Below the pieces are notes generated by a model. It did no database searches, had not been told where the DNA came from, and worked only from the letters and a program-made list of their open reading frames with translations. DNA of 60,719 bases, from positions 1-60,719 of the forward strand of contig JAKFYI010000028.1 in the NCBI GenBank assembly GCA_021730985.1. Direction: 5' to 3'. A program made the translations under genes and the position numbers. This DNA comes from Hyphomicrobiales bacterium. GTDB taxonomy: Bacteria > Pseudomonadota > Alphaproteobacteria > Rhizobiales > Xanthobacteraceae. Positions 8,641-16,473 of the stretch are shown here, one piece after another. Numbering within the stretch: the stretch's first letter is position 1; every line of letters starts with the position of its first letter.

Positions 8641-9609
8641 ATGAGGCGGCGAGATTTCCTTGGTGGTGCCGTCGGCGGGGCGGTGTGGCCGCTTGCTGCG
8701 CGCGCGCAGCAACCGCCTGTCCGGCGCATCGGGCATTTGCGCGGGGCGCCGCCGCCCGAACGTGAGCTTCAGGCCTTTCTGCGTGGGCTCGCCGAGCACG
8801 GCTACGTACAAGGACGCAATTTCGTGCTCGTTCCGCAATGGGGCGACGGCACGGTGAACCGGCTGCAGGAACTGGCCGTCGCGATGGTCAATGCCGGCGT
8901 CGATATCATCGTGACCGAAGGCACGCTCGCGGTGCGCGCTCTGCGTGCGGTCACCGCAACCGTGCCGATTGTCATGATGCGGGCCGCCGACCCGTTCGTG
9001 TCCGGCCTCATCACGAACCTTTCGCGTCCTGGCGGAAATATCACTGGCTTCTCGACGCTGAACGTCGATTTCGCCAGCAAGACCTTGGAGATTCTGAAAG
9101 GGATGGTTCCGGGCTTGACCAAGGTCGCGACGCTGGCGCCGCGCCAAGTATGGGATATTTTCATGGCGGCCGAAAGCAAGGCTGCCCAGTCGCTCGGGAT
9201 CGAACTTGTTTACATTGAAATGAACGGGCCGGAGGCGGCAGACACAGCTTTGCGCAGCGCGGCAAAAGCGGGGGCGCATGGTGTGGTCGTTCGCGGTACG
9301 CCGTTCTATTCATCGATGCAGCGCAAGGCCATCATCGACAGCAGCGCCGAGCATCGGCTCGCCGTGATCTATGAAGCGCGCGACTACATCGAGCAAGGCG
9401 GCCTGGTGAGCTACGCGACCGACGTGTTCGAGTTGTACCGGATGGCCGCGGGCTACGTCGTCCGAATCCTGGCAGGCACAAGTCCCGGCGATCTGCCGAT
9501 TCAGCAGCCGACCAAGTTCGAGCTGGCGATCAATCTCAAGACCGCCAAGACCTTGGGATTGGAGGTGCCGGCTGCGCTGTTGGCCACCGCCGATGAGGTG
9601 ATCGAGTAA
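8641..9609 (+). CDS. ABC_sub_bind-family substrate-binding protein (1 of 3)
   Basis: Periplasmic binding protein of 322 residues in the ABC_sub_bind (TrpX-like) family. The N-terminus MRRRDFLGG is Tat-like, followed by a hydrophobic segment ending near ARAQQ. Two periplasmic-binding lobes are evident: VDIIVTEGT and VPIVMMRAADP in lobe 1, LSRPGGNITGFST at the hinge and a C-terminal LPIQQPTKFELAINLKTAK motif, the family hallmark. The ATG at 8641 is preferred; the open frame upstream overlaps the divergent ABM gene. No permease or ATPase gene follows, so the receptor is an orphan here. Two paralogs occur at 15367 and 20419. Confidence 0.88.
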   Translation: MRRRDFLGGAVGGAVWPLAARAQQPPVRRIGHLRGAPPPERELQAFLRGLAEHGYVQGRNFVLVPQWGDGTVNRLQELAVAMVNAGVDIIVTEGTLAVRALRAVTATVPIVMMRAADPFVSGLITNLSRPGGNITGFSTLNVDFASKTLEILKGMVPGLTKVATLAPRQVWDIFMAAESKAAQSLGIELVYIEMNGPEAADTALRSAAKAGAHGVVVRGTPFYSSMQRKAIIDSSAEHRLAVIYEARDYIEQGGLVSYATDVFELYRMAAGYVVRILAGTSPGDLPIQQPTKFELAINLKTAKTLGLEVPAALLATADEVIE

Positions 9610-9628
9610 GCCCGCCGAGCTTTTCGCG

Positions 9629-10327
9629 TCACAACGTCTGCGCGGTGTTGCCCTTGAACAGGATCGGCCCGGTCGGCCGTCCGGTCGGCGAACCGCCGGC
9701 GGGCTCCAGCGTGATCTCGAACAACTGATCGGGGCCGGGTCGGGGCAGGTCTTTCAATTGCAGTTCGAGCGTGCGCGCGCGGTCCATCAATCCGACCGAC
9801 ACCGGGCCGCGCTCACGGCTCGGCAACGTCCAGACCTGCAGCGCGCGGCCGGACGGTACATTCATCGAAGTGAGCGGCAGCAGGATGGCGCGGCCATCGG
9901 CGAAGGCGTGCACCACAGCGCCCGCGCGGTCGCCGTCAACCAGCACGGCGACCATCACCGGCTGCAATCGCGCCTGGCGGATCGCTGCGCCCAGACCTAC
10001 CGCCAGCAGCAGGGCTGCGAACGTCGAGCCGATGGCCGCCGTCCGCATCACCGGCAGATCGTTCCAAAGCTTCGCCCATCGCGAGGGCTGGGCGGGCGGC
10101 GGAGCCGCCGTGCTCGCCTCGATGCGATTCCATAATTCTTCGCCGGCGGCGTGCGGTGCGGTGGAGTCATCGAATTCGGCGAAGCGCGCGCGCCAGCGTT
10201 CGACCTCGCGGGCAAAGCCTGAGTCGGAGACGAGCCGGCGCTCGGCGCCGGCCTTGGCCTCGCCCTCCAGCAGGCCGAGCACGTATTCGGCGGCCTCCGT
10301 GCGATGCGGTTCGGTGGCATCCGTCAT
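9629..10327 (-). CDS. Anti-sigma factor, RskA/anti-sigma-K type
   Basis: Predicted regulator of the ECF sigma factor whose gene it overlaps by four bases (ATGA). The 232-residue protein has a short N-terminal cytosolic sigma-binding helix region (EAAEYVLGLLEGEAKAGAER, about 11-30), a single membrane helix near 94-115 and a periplasmic RskA-type domain carrying ALQVWTLP and the final FEITLEPAGGSPTGRPTGP motif. Anti-sigma-K proteins hold the sigma factor at the membrane until they are released or proteolysed. The start is fixed by the overlap. The gene would be co-transcribed from the ECF promoter at 10933. Confidence 0.88.
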   Translation of the reverse strand: MTDATEPHRTEAAEYVLGLLEGEAKAGAERRLVSDSGFAREVERWRARFAEFDDSTAPHAAGEELWNRIEASTAAPPPAQPSRWAKLWNDLPVMRTAAIGSTFAALLLAVGLGAAIRQARLQPVMVAVLVDGDRAGAVVHAFADGRAILLPLTSMNVPSGRALQVWTLPSRERGPVSVGLMDRARTLELQLKDLPRPGPDQLFEITLEPAGGSPTGRPTGPILFKGNTAQTL

Positions 10328-10875
10328 CCCATGCACTCCCGCAATGAGATCAGGCTGCGGCGCATCCAACTTTTCGCGGTGCCGAGCGGCACGCCGAGCC
10401 GGCCGGCCAGTTCGCCGTGCGAGAGGCCGTGGACATAGGCCAGGATCACCACCGCGCGGCGTTCCGCATCGAGCTGTTCGAGGCAGCGGCGCAGCGCGCT
10501 GGATTCCGGCAGCCGCGCCAGCGCGTTCTCCGTGGCGGGCGCCGCAACCTCGCCGATCTCGGGGTCGGATACGAAGCGGCTCTCGTCGCGCAGGATGCTG
10601 ATCGTGCTGTTGCGCAGGATGGCATAGAGCCAGGTGCGCGCGCCGCCGCGCGCCGGATCGAACGAGCGGGCCGCCCGCCACAGCCGCATGAAGGTGTCCT
10701 GCACGGCCTCCTCGGCAAGATCCTGGCGGCGCAACATCCGCCGCGCCACGCCCACCATGCGCGGCGCCTCGATGTCGTAGATGACGCGCATCGCGGAGCG
10801 CTCGCCCGCGGCGCAACGCGCGATCGCTGCGGCAAGTTGCGCTTCAATGGCGCGATCGGGTCCGGAATCGTTCAT
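10324..10875 (-). CDS. ECF-family RNA polymerase sigma factor
   Basis: Extracytoplasmic-function sigma factor of 183 residues. Region 2 spans about 29-90, with the core-binding helix EAVQDTFMRLWRAARSFDP and TWLYAILRN. Region 4 spans about 127-179, with a helix-turn-helix in LSHGELAGRLGVPLGTAKS. It pairs with the RskA-like anti-sigma factor, the arrangement of the SigK group. A candidate autoregulated promoter (TGCATCCA, 16 bases, CGTA) lies about 60 bases upstream on this strand. A second copy drives the divergent DUF4394 gene, so the regulon probably includes both. The inducing signal is unknown. Confidence 0.92.
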   Translation of the reverse strand: MNDSGPDRAIEAQLAAAIARCAAGERSAMRVIYDIEAPRMVGVARRMLRRQDLAEEAVQDTFMRLWRAARSFDPARGGARTWLYAILRNSTISILRDESRFVSDPEIGEVAAPATENALARLPESSALRRCLEQLDAERRAVVILAYVHGLSHGELAGRLGVPLGTAKSWMRRSLISLRECMG

Positions 10876-10932
10876 TCTCTAGGGTTCCGCGGTCATCCTA
10901 CGCAAAGGCCCGGAATCGGCCAACCGCTCATG

Positions 10933-10961
10933 AATACGCCGAGCGGGGGCAAATGGATGCA
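10933..10961 (-). promoter_or_regulatory. Candidate ECF promoter of the sigma/anti-sigma operon
   Basis: On the minus strand the -35-like TGCATCCA (10954-10961) is followed, 16 bases after GCATCC, by CGTATT (10933-10938). The predicted start of transcription is about 50 bases upstream of the sigma ATG. The same octamer and CGTA pair occurs facing the other way at 10992-11021. The assignment rests on the repeated motif and gene context. Confidence 0.6.
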
Positions 10962-10991
10962 TGGCCGCTCACATTTAGTTGACCGGCTTCC

Positions 10992-11021
10992 TGCATCCAC
11001 CGGGCGGTCTCGCTGCGTACC
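10992..11021 (+). promoter_or_regulatory. Candidate ECF promoter of the DUF4394 gene
   Basis: TGCATCCA (10992-10999), then CGTACC (11016-11021), with 17 bases between GCATCC and CGTA. It lies about 50 bases upstream of the DUF4394 start codon. It matches the divergent element at 10933-10961 and fits the GC-rich -35 and CGT-type -10 pattern of ECF promoters. Confidence 0.6.
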
Positions 11022-11068
11022 CCCTCTGTCGCCGCAACAGGGCGACCGAGAAACAGGGAGTTCGTTCC

Positions 11069-11854
11069 ATGACCATCAAGTTCATGCTGGCCGCCTCCGC
11101 GGCCCTTCTCATCACCGCCGCCGCCTCGGCCCAGGCCGCCGAAGTCGCCGCGCTGATGGGCGACAACACCATCGCGATCGTCGATACCAGCCAGAAGAAG
11201 GTTGTGAAGACGTGGAACATTACCGGCGTCGCCGGCAAGGTGCTCGGCATCGACGTACGTCCGGCCGACGGCATGCTGTACGCGGTGGGCGGCGAGGGCG
11301 GCATCTACACCATCGATACCAAAACCGGCAAAGCCACCATGAAGTCCAAGCTGGACACCATGCTGCCCGCCAACGTAATGGCGACGGTGGACTTCAACCC
11401 GGCCGCCGACCGTCTGCGCGTGATGGGCAACGACGGAACCAGTCTCCGCGTCAACGTGGAAGACGGCAAGGTCACCAAGGACGGCAACCACAAGTACGCC
11501 GACGGTGACATGCACAAGGGCGAAAAGCCGAACGTCGTCGCCGGCGCCTATTCCAACTCGGTCAAGGGCACCAAGGAAACCACGCTGTACAACATCGACG
11601 GCACCATCGGCGCGCTGGTCAAGCAGGTCCCGCCGAACGACGGTGTGCTGAACGCGATCGGCAAGCTCGGCGTCAAGGCCGACAACGCCGCCTTCGACAT
11701 CTGGTCGGACGGCCAGGGCAAGAACGAAGCCTGGCTGATGTTGGGCGATACGCTCTACAGCGTCGATCTGACCAGCGGCAAGGCGACGATGGCCGCCAAG
11801 ATCGCGGGCGCCAAGGGCACGGTGCGCGACATCGCGATCCTTCCGGCGATGTAA
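11069..11854 (+). CDS. Exported DUF4394 domain protein
   Basis: Secreted protein of 261 residues: a signal peptide (1-23, ending SAQAA) and a DUF4394 domain. The domain looks like a beta-propeller built from repeats such as IAIVDTSQKKVV, GIYTIDTKTGKA and LYSVDLTSGKA, with a conserved core around FNPAADRLRVMGNDG. Its function is unknown; members are often linked to ECF and anti-sigma-K genes, as here. The ATG at 11069 has AACAGGGAG 8 bases upstream. It is transcribed away from the sigma factor, and the candidate ECF promoter at 10992 suggests it is the main target. Confidence 0.87.
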   Translation: MTIKFMLAASAALLITAAASAQAAEVAALMGDNTIAIVDTSQKKVVKTWNITGVAGKVLGIDVRPADGMLYAVGGEGGIYTIDTKTGKATMKSKLDTMLPANVMATVDFNPAADRLRVMGNDGTSLRVNVEDGKVTKDGNHKYADGDMHKGEKPNVVAGAYSNSVKGTKETTLYNIDGTIGALVKQVPPNDGVLNAIGKLGVKADNAAFDIWSDGQGKNEAWLMLGDTLYSVDLTSGKATMAAKIAGAKGTVRDIAILPAM

Positions 11855-11890
11855 CGCGCTGCGGTGTGGCCCGTTTGCCGCATCGGAAGG

Positions 11891-11928
11891 CCGGCGCGCG
11901 TCAGCCCCGCGGCGCGCGCCGGGCTTTC
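11891..11928 (+). terminator. Probable terminator after the DUF4394 gene
   Basis: A 10-bp stem CCGGCGCGCG (11891-11900) / CGCGCGCCGG (11913-11922) is followed by GCTTTCT. It sits between two convergent stop codons and could serve both strands. The T-run is short. Confidence 0.55.
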
Positions 11929-12242
11929 TAGGCCTCGTCGAACACGTCGATCTCGATGGCGCCCGGAAACATGGTGCGCCAGGTCGCCAGATAGGCCTGC
12001 ACCATCGGATCGCTTGCGGCCTTCTGCCGGCTGGTTTCGATCGTCTCGGGGGTTTCGTAGGTGATCTCCTGGATGAAGCGCTTGGGATCGTCCACGTTGC
12101 GCAGCAGCCGCACCTTGGCGTTGCCGAACATCCCGAAAAACGGCGTCGCCGATTTCATCATCCCCAGCATGTCCGCGGACACATCCGGCAGCGTGAACCG
12201 GAAATGGACGATGCGCCGGACCTGCTTTTCCTGGTTCGCCAT
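11928..12242 (-). CDS. Small hypothetical protein, possible dimeric alpha/beta-barrel fold
   Basis: Protein of 104 residues without a signal peptide. The pattern of a first strand (RRIVHFRFTLPD), a helix with two Met residues, a middle strand (KVRLLRNVDD, FIQEITYET) and a final helix (AYLATWRTMFPG) recalls small ABM/EthD-like dimeric alpha-beta barrel proteins, but I do not recognise a named family. The ATG at 12242 has GGCGGAGC just upstream. It is convergent with DUF4394 and about 100 bases from the divergent short secreted protein gene. No catalytic residue can be named. Confidence 0.6.
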   Translation of the reverse strand: MANQEKQVRRIVHFRFTLPDVSADMLGMMKSATPFFGMFGNAKVRLLRNVDDPKRFIQEITYETPETIETSRQKAASDPMVQAYLATWRTMFPGAIEIDVFDEA

Positions 12243-12345
12243 GTTCGCTCCGCCGGTTGCCGCGCGCCCATTCTGGCACCCGCGCGGGCCAACGCCAAAC
12301 AGCTCCGTGCGTGGTAGCCTGTCTTGAATTGCCAGGGAGGATCGC

Positions 12346-12585
12346 GTGACACGATGGCTGCTGGCCGCTGTACTGGCCGTGGTGCCGGTCGCCGCTCAAG
12401 CGCAATACGAGAGCTACGGCGTGTTCTGCGCGAACGGCCGGATCGCCATCGATTCCCGTTCCGAGGAGCAGATGCGCAGCAACCGCGGCGCCTGCCAGTT
12501 CCGGCGGTTTCCGAACCGGTCCGACGCGGAAGGCTTCGCCCGCAGAAATTTCGGCGGCGTGGACAAGCCCTGCAGTTGCCGGTGA
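12346..12585 (+). CDS. Short secreted Cys-containing hypothetical protein
   Basis: Exported protein of 79 residues. The signal peptide covers about 1-19 (ending AAQAQ); the mature part of about 60 residues is basic and holds four Cys (FCANGR, GACQFRR and a C-terminal PCSCR), which could form two disulfides in the periplasm. The GTG start is supported by CAGGGAGG six bases upstream. I do not recognise a family. It lies 73 bases before a Bug receptor on the same strand, with no clear terminator between them. Confidence 0.6.
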   Translation: MTRWLLAAVLAVVPVAAQAQYESYGVFCANGRIAIDSRSEEQMRSNRGACQFRRFPNRSDAEGFARRNFGGVDKPCSCR

Positions 12586-12658
12586 GGCGGCGCAGCCTTC
12601 CGGCTTCGGTCCCGATCGGGTAGCTTCACCTGGACGAACAAGGACCGGGGAGGACACA

Positions 12659-13654
12659 TTGCGCCGGACATCGAACATCAACCGCAGGCGGCTGTTGCAG
12701 GCATCCGCCGCGGCGCTCGCGGCTCCAGCCCTGGGGACGGCAGCGTTGGCGCAAACGGCCTGGCCGAACCGCCCGGTGCGGGTGGTGGTGCCCTATCCAC
12801 CGGCCGGCGGCGCCGACACCACGGCGCGGCTGCTGTTCAACAAGCTCGGCGAGTTGTGGGGCGCGCAGTTCATCATCGACAACCGGGGTGGCGCCGGCGG
12901 GACCATCGCCGCGGCTGCGGTCGCCAAGGCCGATCCCGACGGCTACACGATCATGCACGACGCGACCGCGCATTCGGTCAATCACGCGCTCTACAGCAAC
13001 CTGTCGTTCAACTACACCAAGGACTTCGTGCCGGTGTTTCTGGCCTCGCTGGTGCCGAACATCCTGGTCGCCAACAATGGCGTGACCGACAAGACGCTGG
13101 CCGACGTCATCGAGACTGCGAAGAAGACACCCGGCGGGATCGATTTCGCGTCGTCGGGCAACGGCACGCTGCAGCACCTCAGCCTCGAGATGCTCAAGCA
13201 TATGGGCAAGGCGCCGATCAATCACGTTCCGTATCGCGGCGGCGGCCCGGCGCTCAACGATATCGTCGGCGGGCAGATCAAGTACTACTTCTCGAACGGC
13301 TCGGCGTCGGTTGGCCTGATCCAGGGCGGCAAGGTCAAGCCGATCGTGCACACCGGCAAAGGCAGGCTCGGCACGCTGCCGGACCTGCCGGCGGCGCAGG
13401 ACACCATCCCGGGCTTCGAGGCCTACGAATGGAACGGCGTGTTCGTACCGGCCGGAACGCCGGCCGACGTCGTGAAGAAGCTGAACGCCGGATTGAACGA
13501 GGTGCTGCGCCAGCCAGATATCGTGGCGCGGCTGAAGCAGCTCAACATCGACTCCCGCGCCAATTCGCCGGACGAGTTCCGCGCCTTCGTGGCGGAGGAG
13601 ACGGTGAAGTGGGGCAACGTGGTGCGCGACGCGGGCATCAAGCTTGGGTCGTAG
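12659..13654 (+). CDS. Bug/TctC-family receptor, Tat-type signal (Bug-B)
   Basis: Periplasmic solute receptor of 331 residues. It starts with a TTG (12659), supported by GGGGAGG about six bases upstream and by the signal sequence that follows. The signal carries a triple-Arg Tat-like motif (NRRRLLQAS, 8-16) and ends near ALAQT. The ligand loop is AGGADTTAR, with the family Asp kept; the DNRGGAGG and VPYRGGGPAL segments follow. The ligand is probably a carboxylate or amide, judging by family knowledge. The DUF4424 gene starts two bases after the stop, so the pair is probably an operon. No TctA/TctB is present. Confidence 0.9.
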   Translation: MRRTSNINRRRLLQASAAALAAPALGTAALAQTAWPNRPVRVVVPYPPAGGADTTARLLFNKLGELWGAQFIIDNRGGAGGTIAAAAVAKADPDGYTIMHDATAHSVNHALYSNLSFNYTKDFVPVFLASLVPNILVANNGVTDKTLADVIETAKKTPGGIDFASSGNGTLQHLSLEMLKHMGKAPINHVPYRGGGPALNDIVGGQIKYYFSNGSASVGLIQGGKVKPIVHTGKGRLGTLPDLPAAQDTIPGFEAYEWNGVFVPAGTPADVVKKLNAGLNEVLRQPDIVARLKQLNIDSRANSPDEFRAFVAEETVKWGNVVRDAGIKLGS

Positions 13655-13655
13655 C

Positions 13656-14621
13656 GTGTCCGTTCGGCTGGCTGCTGCATTCATTGTGATACTGAGCGGC
13701 TGCGCATCCGCGCTGGCCAACGGCGCGGTGAGCGAGCGCAAAGCCGGCGGGCTCGTCTTCAAGAAGACCGACAGCATCGGCATCGCCAGCGAGGAACTGT
13801 TCGTGTCGCGCCAGGAGATCCGCGTCTCCTACATCTACAACTCGATCGCGAAGACGCCGCAGAACCTCACCATCTCGTTTCCGATGCCGGAAATTCCGCT
13901 CGACGACGGGCCGGACACCGAAGACGCGCTGATGAACGACCGGATTGCGGACAAGCGGAACTACATGAACTTCAAGGTCCGTGTCGATGGCCAGGAGATC
14001 AAGGCGCGGTTGATTGAGCGCGCGCTGTTCAAGGGTAAGGACATATCGGCGCGGCTCAAGCGCGACAGCGTTCCGCTGCTGCTGGCGGCGCACATGCAGG
14101 ACGAGAAGATCAAGCCGTTGCCGGAGGCCGTGAAGAAGGCGCTCGTGAACGAAGGGCTGTTCGCATACTCCGAGGGCAGCGGGTTCTACAGCCCGAACTG
14201 GAGCTATCAGGTTCTGTTCGAGTGGGAGCAGGCCTTCAAGCCGGGTCAGACCAAGGTCGATGTCTCGTACCGGCCGATCGCGGGCGACACCAGCGACTAC
14301 GGCGATCACTACAACACCGGCGCGGGCGTGAGGAAATACTGCGTCGATCCGGCGATCCGAGCGGCGATCAAGAAAGCCGGCGGCCGCTACGAGGTCGCAA
14401 CGGTGGGATACGTGCTCAAGACCGCGCGGTTCTGGAACGGGCCGATCGGCAAGTTCCGGCTCGTGGTCGATAAGGAGAAGCCGGAGAACCTGGTGGCGTT
14501 CTGCCCGGCCAGCAGCAAGAAGATTTCGCCGACGCGGTTCGAATGGACCGCGGCGAACTTTTCGCCCGAGCGCGATCTCGAGGTGGTGTTCTTCCTCCGC
14601 GTTGACGATCCGCCGAACTAG
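13656..14621 (+). CDS. Exported DUF4424 family protein
   Basis: Secreted protein of about 321 residues with a signal peptide ending near SALANG and a DUF4424 domain over most of the rest. Family-like features are the start of the mature part (NGAVSERKAGGLVF), the internal ISFPMPEIPL segment, the central NWSYQVLFEWEQ strand and the FSPERDLEVVFFL terminus. The function of DUF4424 is unknown. The GTG at 13656 lies two bases after the Bug-B stop; an in-frame TTG at 13644 would overlap Bug-B. This tight coupling hints that the protein may act with the receptor, though that is inference. Confidence 0.8.
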   Translation: MSVRLAAAFIVILSGCASALANGAVSERKAGGLVFKKTDSIGIASEELFVSRQEIRVSYIYNSIAKTPQNLTISFPMPEIPLDDGPDTEDALMNDRIADKRNYMNFKVRVDGQEIKARLIERALFKGKDISARLKRDSVPLLLAAHMQDEKIKPLPEAVKKALVNEGLFAYSEGSGFYSPNWSYQVLFEWEQAFKPGQTKVDVSYRPIAGDTSDYGDHYNTGAGVRKYCVDPAIRAAIKKAGGRYEVATVGYVLKTARFWNGPIGKFRLVVDKEKPENLVAFCPASSKKISPTRFEWTAANFSPERDLEVVFFLRVDDPPN

Positions 14622-14625
14622 CGCG

Positions 14626-15231
14626 TTATCGCGCGCGGCGCTCGGCCTGCCGCGCGGTGGCACAGGACGGCAGCTTCTCGCGATGGGATGGCACCATCCC
14701 GGTCACCCAGGGTTCGGCCCCCGCGGGGAAGTCGTGCCTGGCGATCCCACCGGCGTTCAGCGCGGCGTGCATCGCTTCGCGCACTCGCTGGTCCATCGCG
14801 GTGGACGGCGCGGGCGTGCCGCTGCCGGCTGCGGCCATCGCGCGCGAATAGGTCGAAGCCGCGACCACGAATGCCGCCTTGTTGGCTTGATCGCAGGGCG
14901 CCATGGCGTAGGCGGTGGCGGCCTGGATCGCGGTGAGCCGCATCTGGTTGCGCCCGGATTCGGGGTCGCCCGGCGGCGAGGGCGTGGCGCTCTCGACATC
15001 CTGCCGGATGATTTCCTTGGCGACGGAAACCGCGGGCTCGACGCTGGTCGCAACGGCCGGCGCTGACACCGCTATGGGCGCAGATACAGGCGCAGACGCG
15101 AGCATGTCCGGCTTCGGCGGAACGGCGCGGACCGCGGCCACCGGAAAGCTTTTCGAAGCCCAGGATACACCGGCGAATGTTCCGGCAAACAAGGCGATCG
15201 CGGCCAGCACGAAGCGCAGGTTGCCCATCAC
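14626..15231 (-). CDS. Hypothetical exported or membrane-anchored protein
   Basis: Protein of 201 residues with an uncleaved-anchor-like N-terminus (hydrophobic 6-25), followed by an Ala/Pro/Val-rich low-complexity stretch (30-70). A more ordered part contains NQMRLTAIQAATAYAMAPCD and a single Cys near 108 plus another near the C-terminus, which might pair. I do not recognise a family. A GTG and an ATG stand in tandem at the start (15231, 15228) after GAGGAC. It is convergent with DUF4424, only four bases apart. Confidence 0.55.
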   Translation of the reverse strand: MMGNLRFVLAAIALFAGTFAGVSWASKSFPVAAVRAVPPKPDMLASAPVSAPIAVSAPAVATSVEPAVSVAKEIIRQDVESATPSPPGDPESGRNQMRLTAIQAATAYAMAPCDQANKAAFVVAASTYSRAMAAAGSGTPAPSTAMDQRVREAMHAALNAGGIARHDFPAGAEPWVTGMVPSHREKLPSCATARQAERRAR

Positions 15232-15366
15232 GTCAGTCCTCGCGGATATGACGAGTTTAGCCCCGGCGTCGTTAAGGCGGCGCTAGCGAAGCCGATCCAT
15301 GTCGCGGGATAGGGATTGTCGTAACCGCGCAGTTAAAGGCTTGGGAACAAGTCTAACAATCCGCCG

Positions 15367-16353
15367 TCACTCGAAGGTTTTGTCGGCCCGCTGCAGCACC
15401 GAAGCGGGCAATTCGACGCCGATCTCCTTGGCGGTCTTGATGTTGACCGCCATCTCCAGCTTGGGCGCGACATCGACCGGCAGGCTTGCCGGCTTCTCGC
15501 CGCGCAGGATTTTGGCGGTCATTTCCGCGAGCTTGCGCAGCGACGCCGGATTGTCGAGGCCGAGCGACAGCAGCCCGCCGGACTCCACATAGGCCTTGGA
15601 GGCAAACAGGGTCGGCAATTTGCGTGCGGTGGCAAGCTCCGCGATCTTGGAACGGCGCCCGCCGAAATGCGGGCTGGGAAGAAACATCGCCATCTGGGAC
15701 TTGCGCACCACGATGTTCTTGAAGGTCAACTCGATGCTGTAGGGCGGCCGCTCGTGCCGCAGCGGCTGCAGGTCGAGCTTCGCCTCCTTGGCGGCGCGCT
15801 CCACGGCGGCGAACTGGTCGGCGGTCTCATTGTCCCATGCCACGGCGAAGCGCTTGCGGCCGGGCACCGCCTCGTTCAGCAGTTCGATCTGCTTTGCGGC
15901 CATCTCGGACGGGCGCATCAGCACGCCGGTGACGTTGCCGCCCGGCTTGTCCAGGCTCGCGACGTATTTCAGCGCCACCGGATCGTACTGCGTGGATAGG
16001 AAAACGATGGGCACGGTTTTGTCTTGCGCCAGCACCGCCTGCAGTCCGACGTCAGGCCCGGTCACGACGATGACGTCCGGCTTGGAGCGCAGCAAATCGC
16101 TGGCGCTGCCGGCGGGCCCGCGCGGATCGGACAGCGCCTTGTATTCGACGATGACGTTGCGGCCGGCCCGAAACCCCGCCTCGTCCATCTGGGCGAGGAA
16201 CGCCCGGTAGCTCTCGCTCGACGGCGAGAGAATGGCGCTCCCGCCGAGGAAACCGACCCGGCGGATCGTCTTCGGCTGCGCCTGCGCGGCGCGCGGCCAC
16301 AGCGGCGCCATCGCCGCACCGCTCAACAAGGTGATGAAATCCCGCCGCTTCAT
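15367..16353 (-). CDS. ABC_sub_bind-family substrate-binding protein (2 of 3)
   Basis: Periplasmic binding protein of 328 residues, paralogous to the genes at 8641 and 20419. The N-terminus MKRRDFITLL is Tat-like and the signal ends near QAQPK. Lobe features are VGFLGGSAIL, PDVIVVTGPD, VPIVFLSTQYDPV and the hinge DKPGGNVTGVLM. The C-terminus has LEMAVNIKTAKEIGVELP and ends in a DKTFE tail. It lies 120 bases downstream of the PEP-mutase-like gene on the same strand, so it may be the third gene of that group. No ABC importer membrane component is in the window. Confidence 0.88.
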   Translation of the reverse strand: MKRRDFITLLSGAAMAPLWPRAAQAQPKTIRRVGFLGGSAILSPSSESYRAFLAQMDEAGFRAGRNVIVEYKALSDPRGPAGSASDLLRSKPDVIVVTGPDVGLQAVLAQDKTVPIVFLSTQYDPVALKYVASLDKPGGNVTGVLMRPSEMAAKQIELLNEAVPGRKRFAVAWDNETADQFAAVERAAKEAKLDLQPLRHERPPYSIELTFKNIVVRKSQMAMFLPSPHFGGRRSKIAELATARKLPTLFASKAYVESGGLLSLGLDNPASLRKLAEMTAKILRGEKPASLPVDVAPKLEMAVNIKTAKEIGVELPASVLQRADKTFE

Positions 16354-16473
16354 GACTCAGCCCCGACTACCCGCGTCTTCCTGCGAAAATCTACCATACT
16401 GCGGGGCGCATGTGCACGAGGATGGCATGACCGGCAGCGCCATGTTGACGCTATCCGCAGGCGCTCCCCTATG

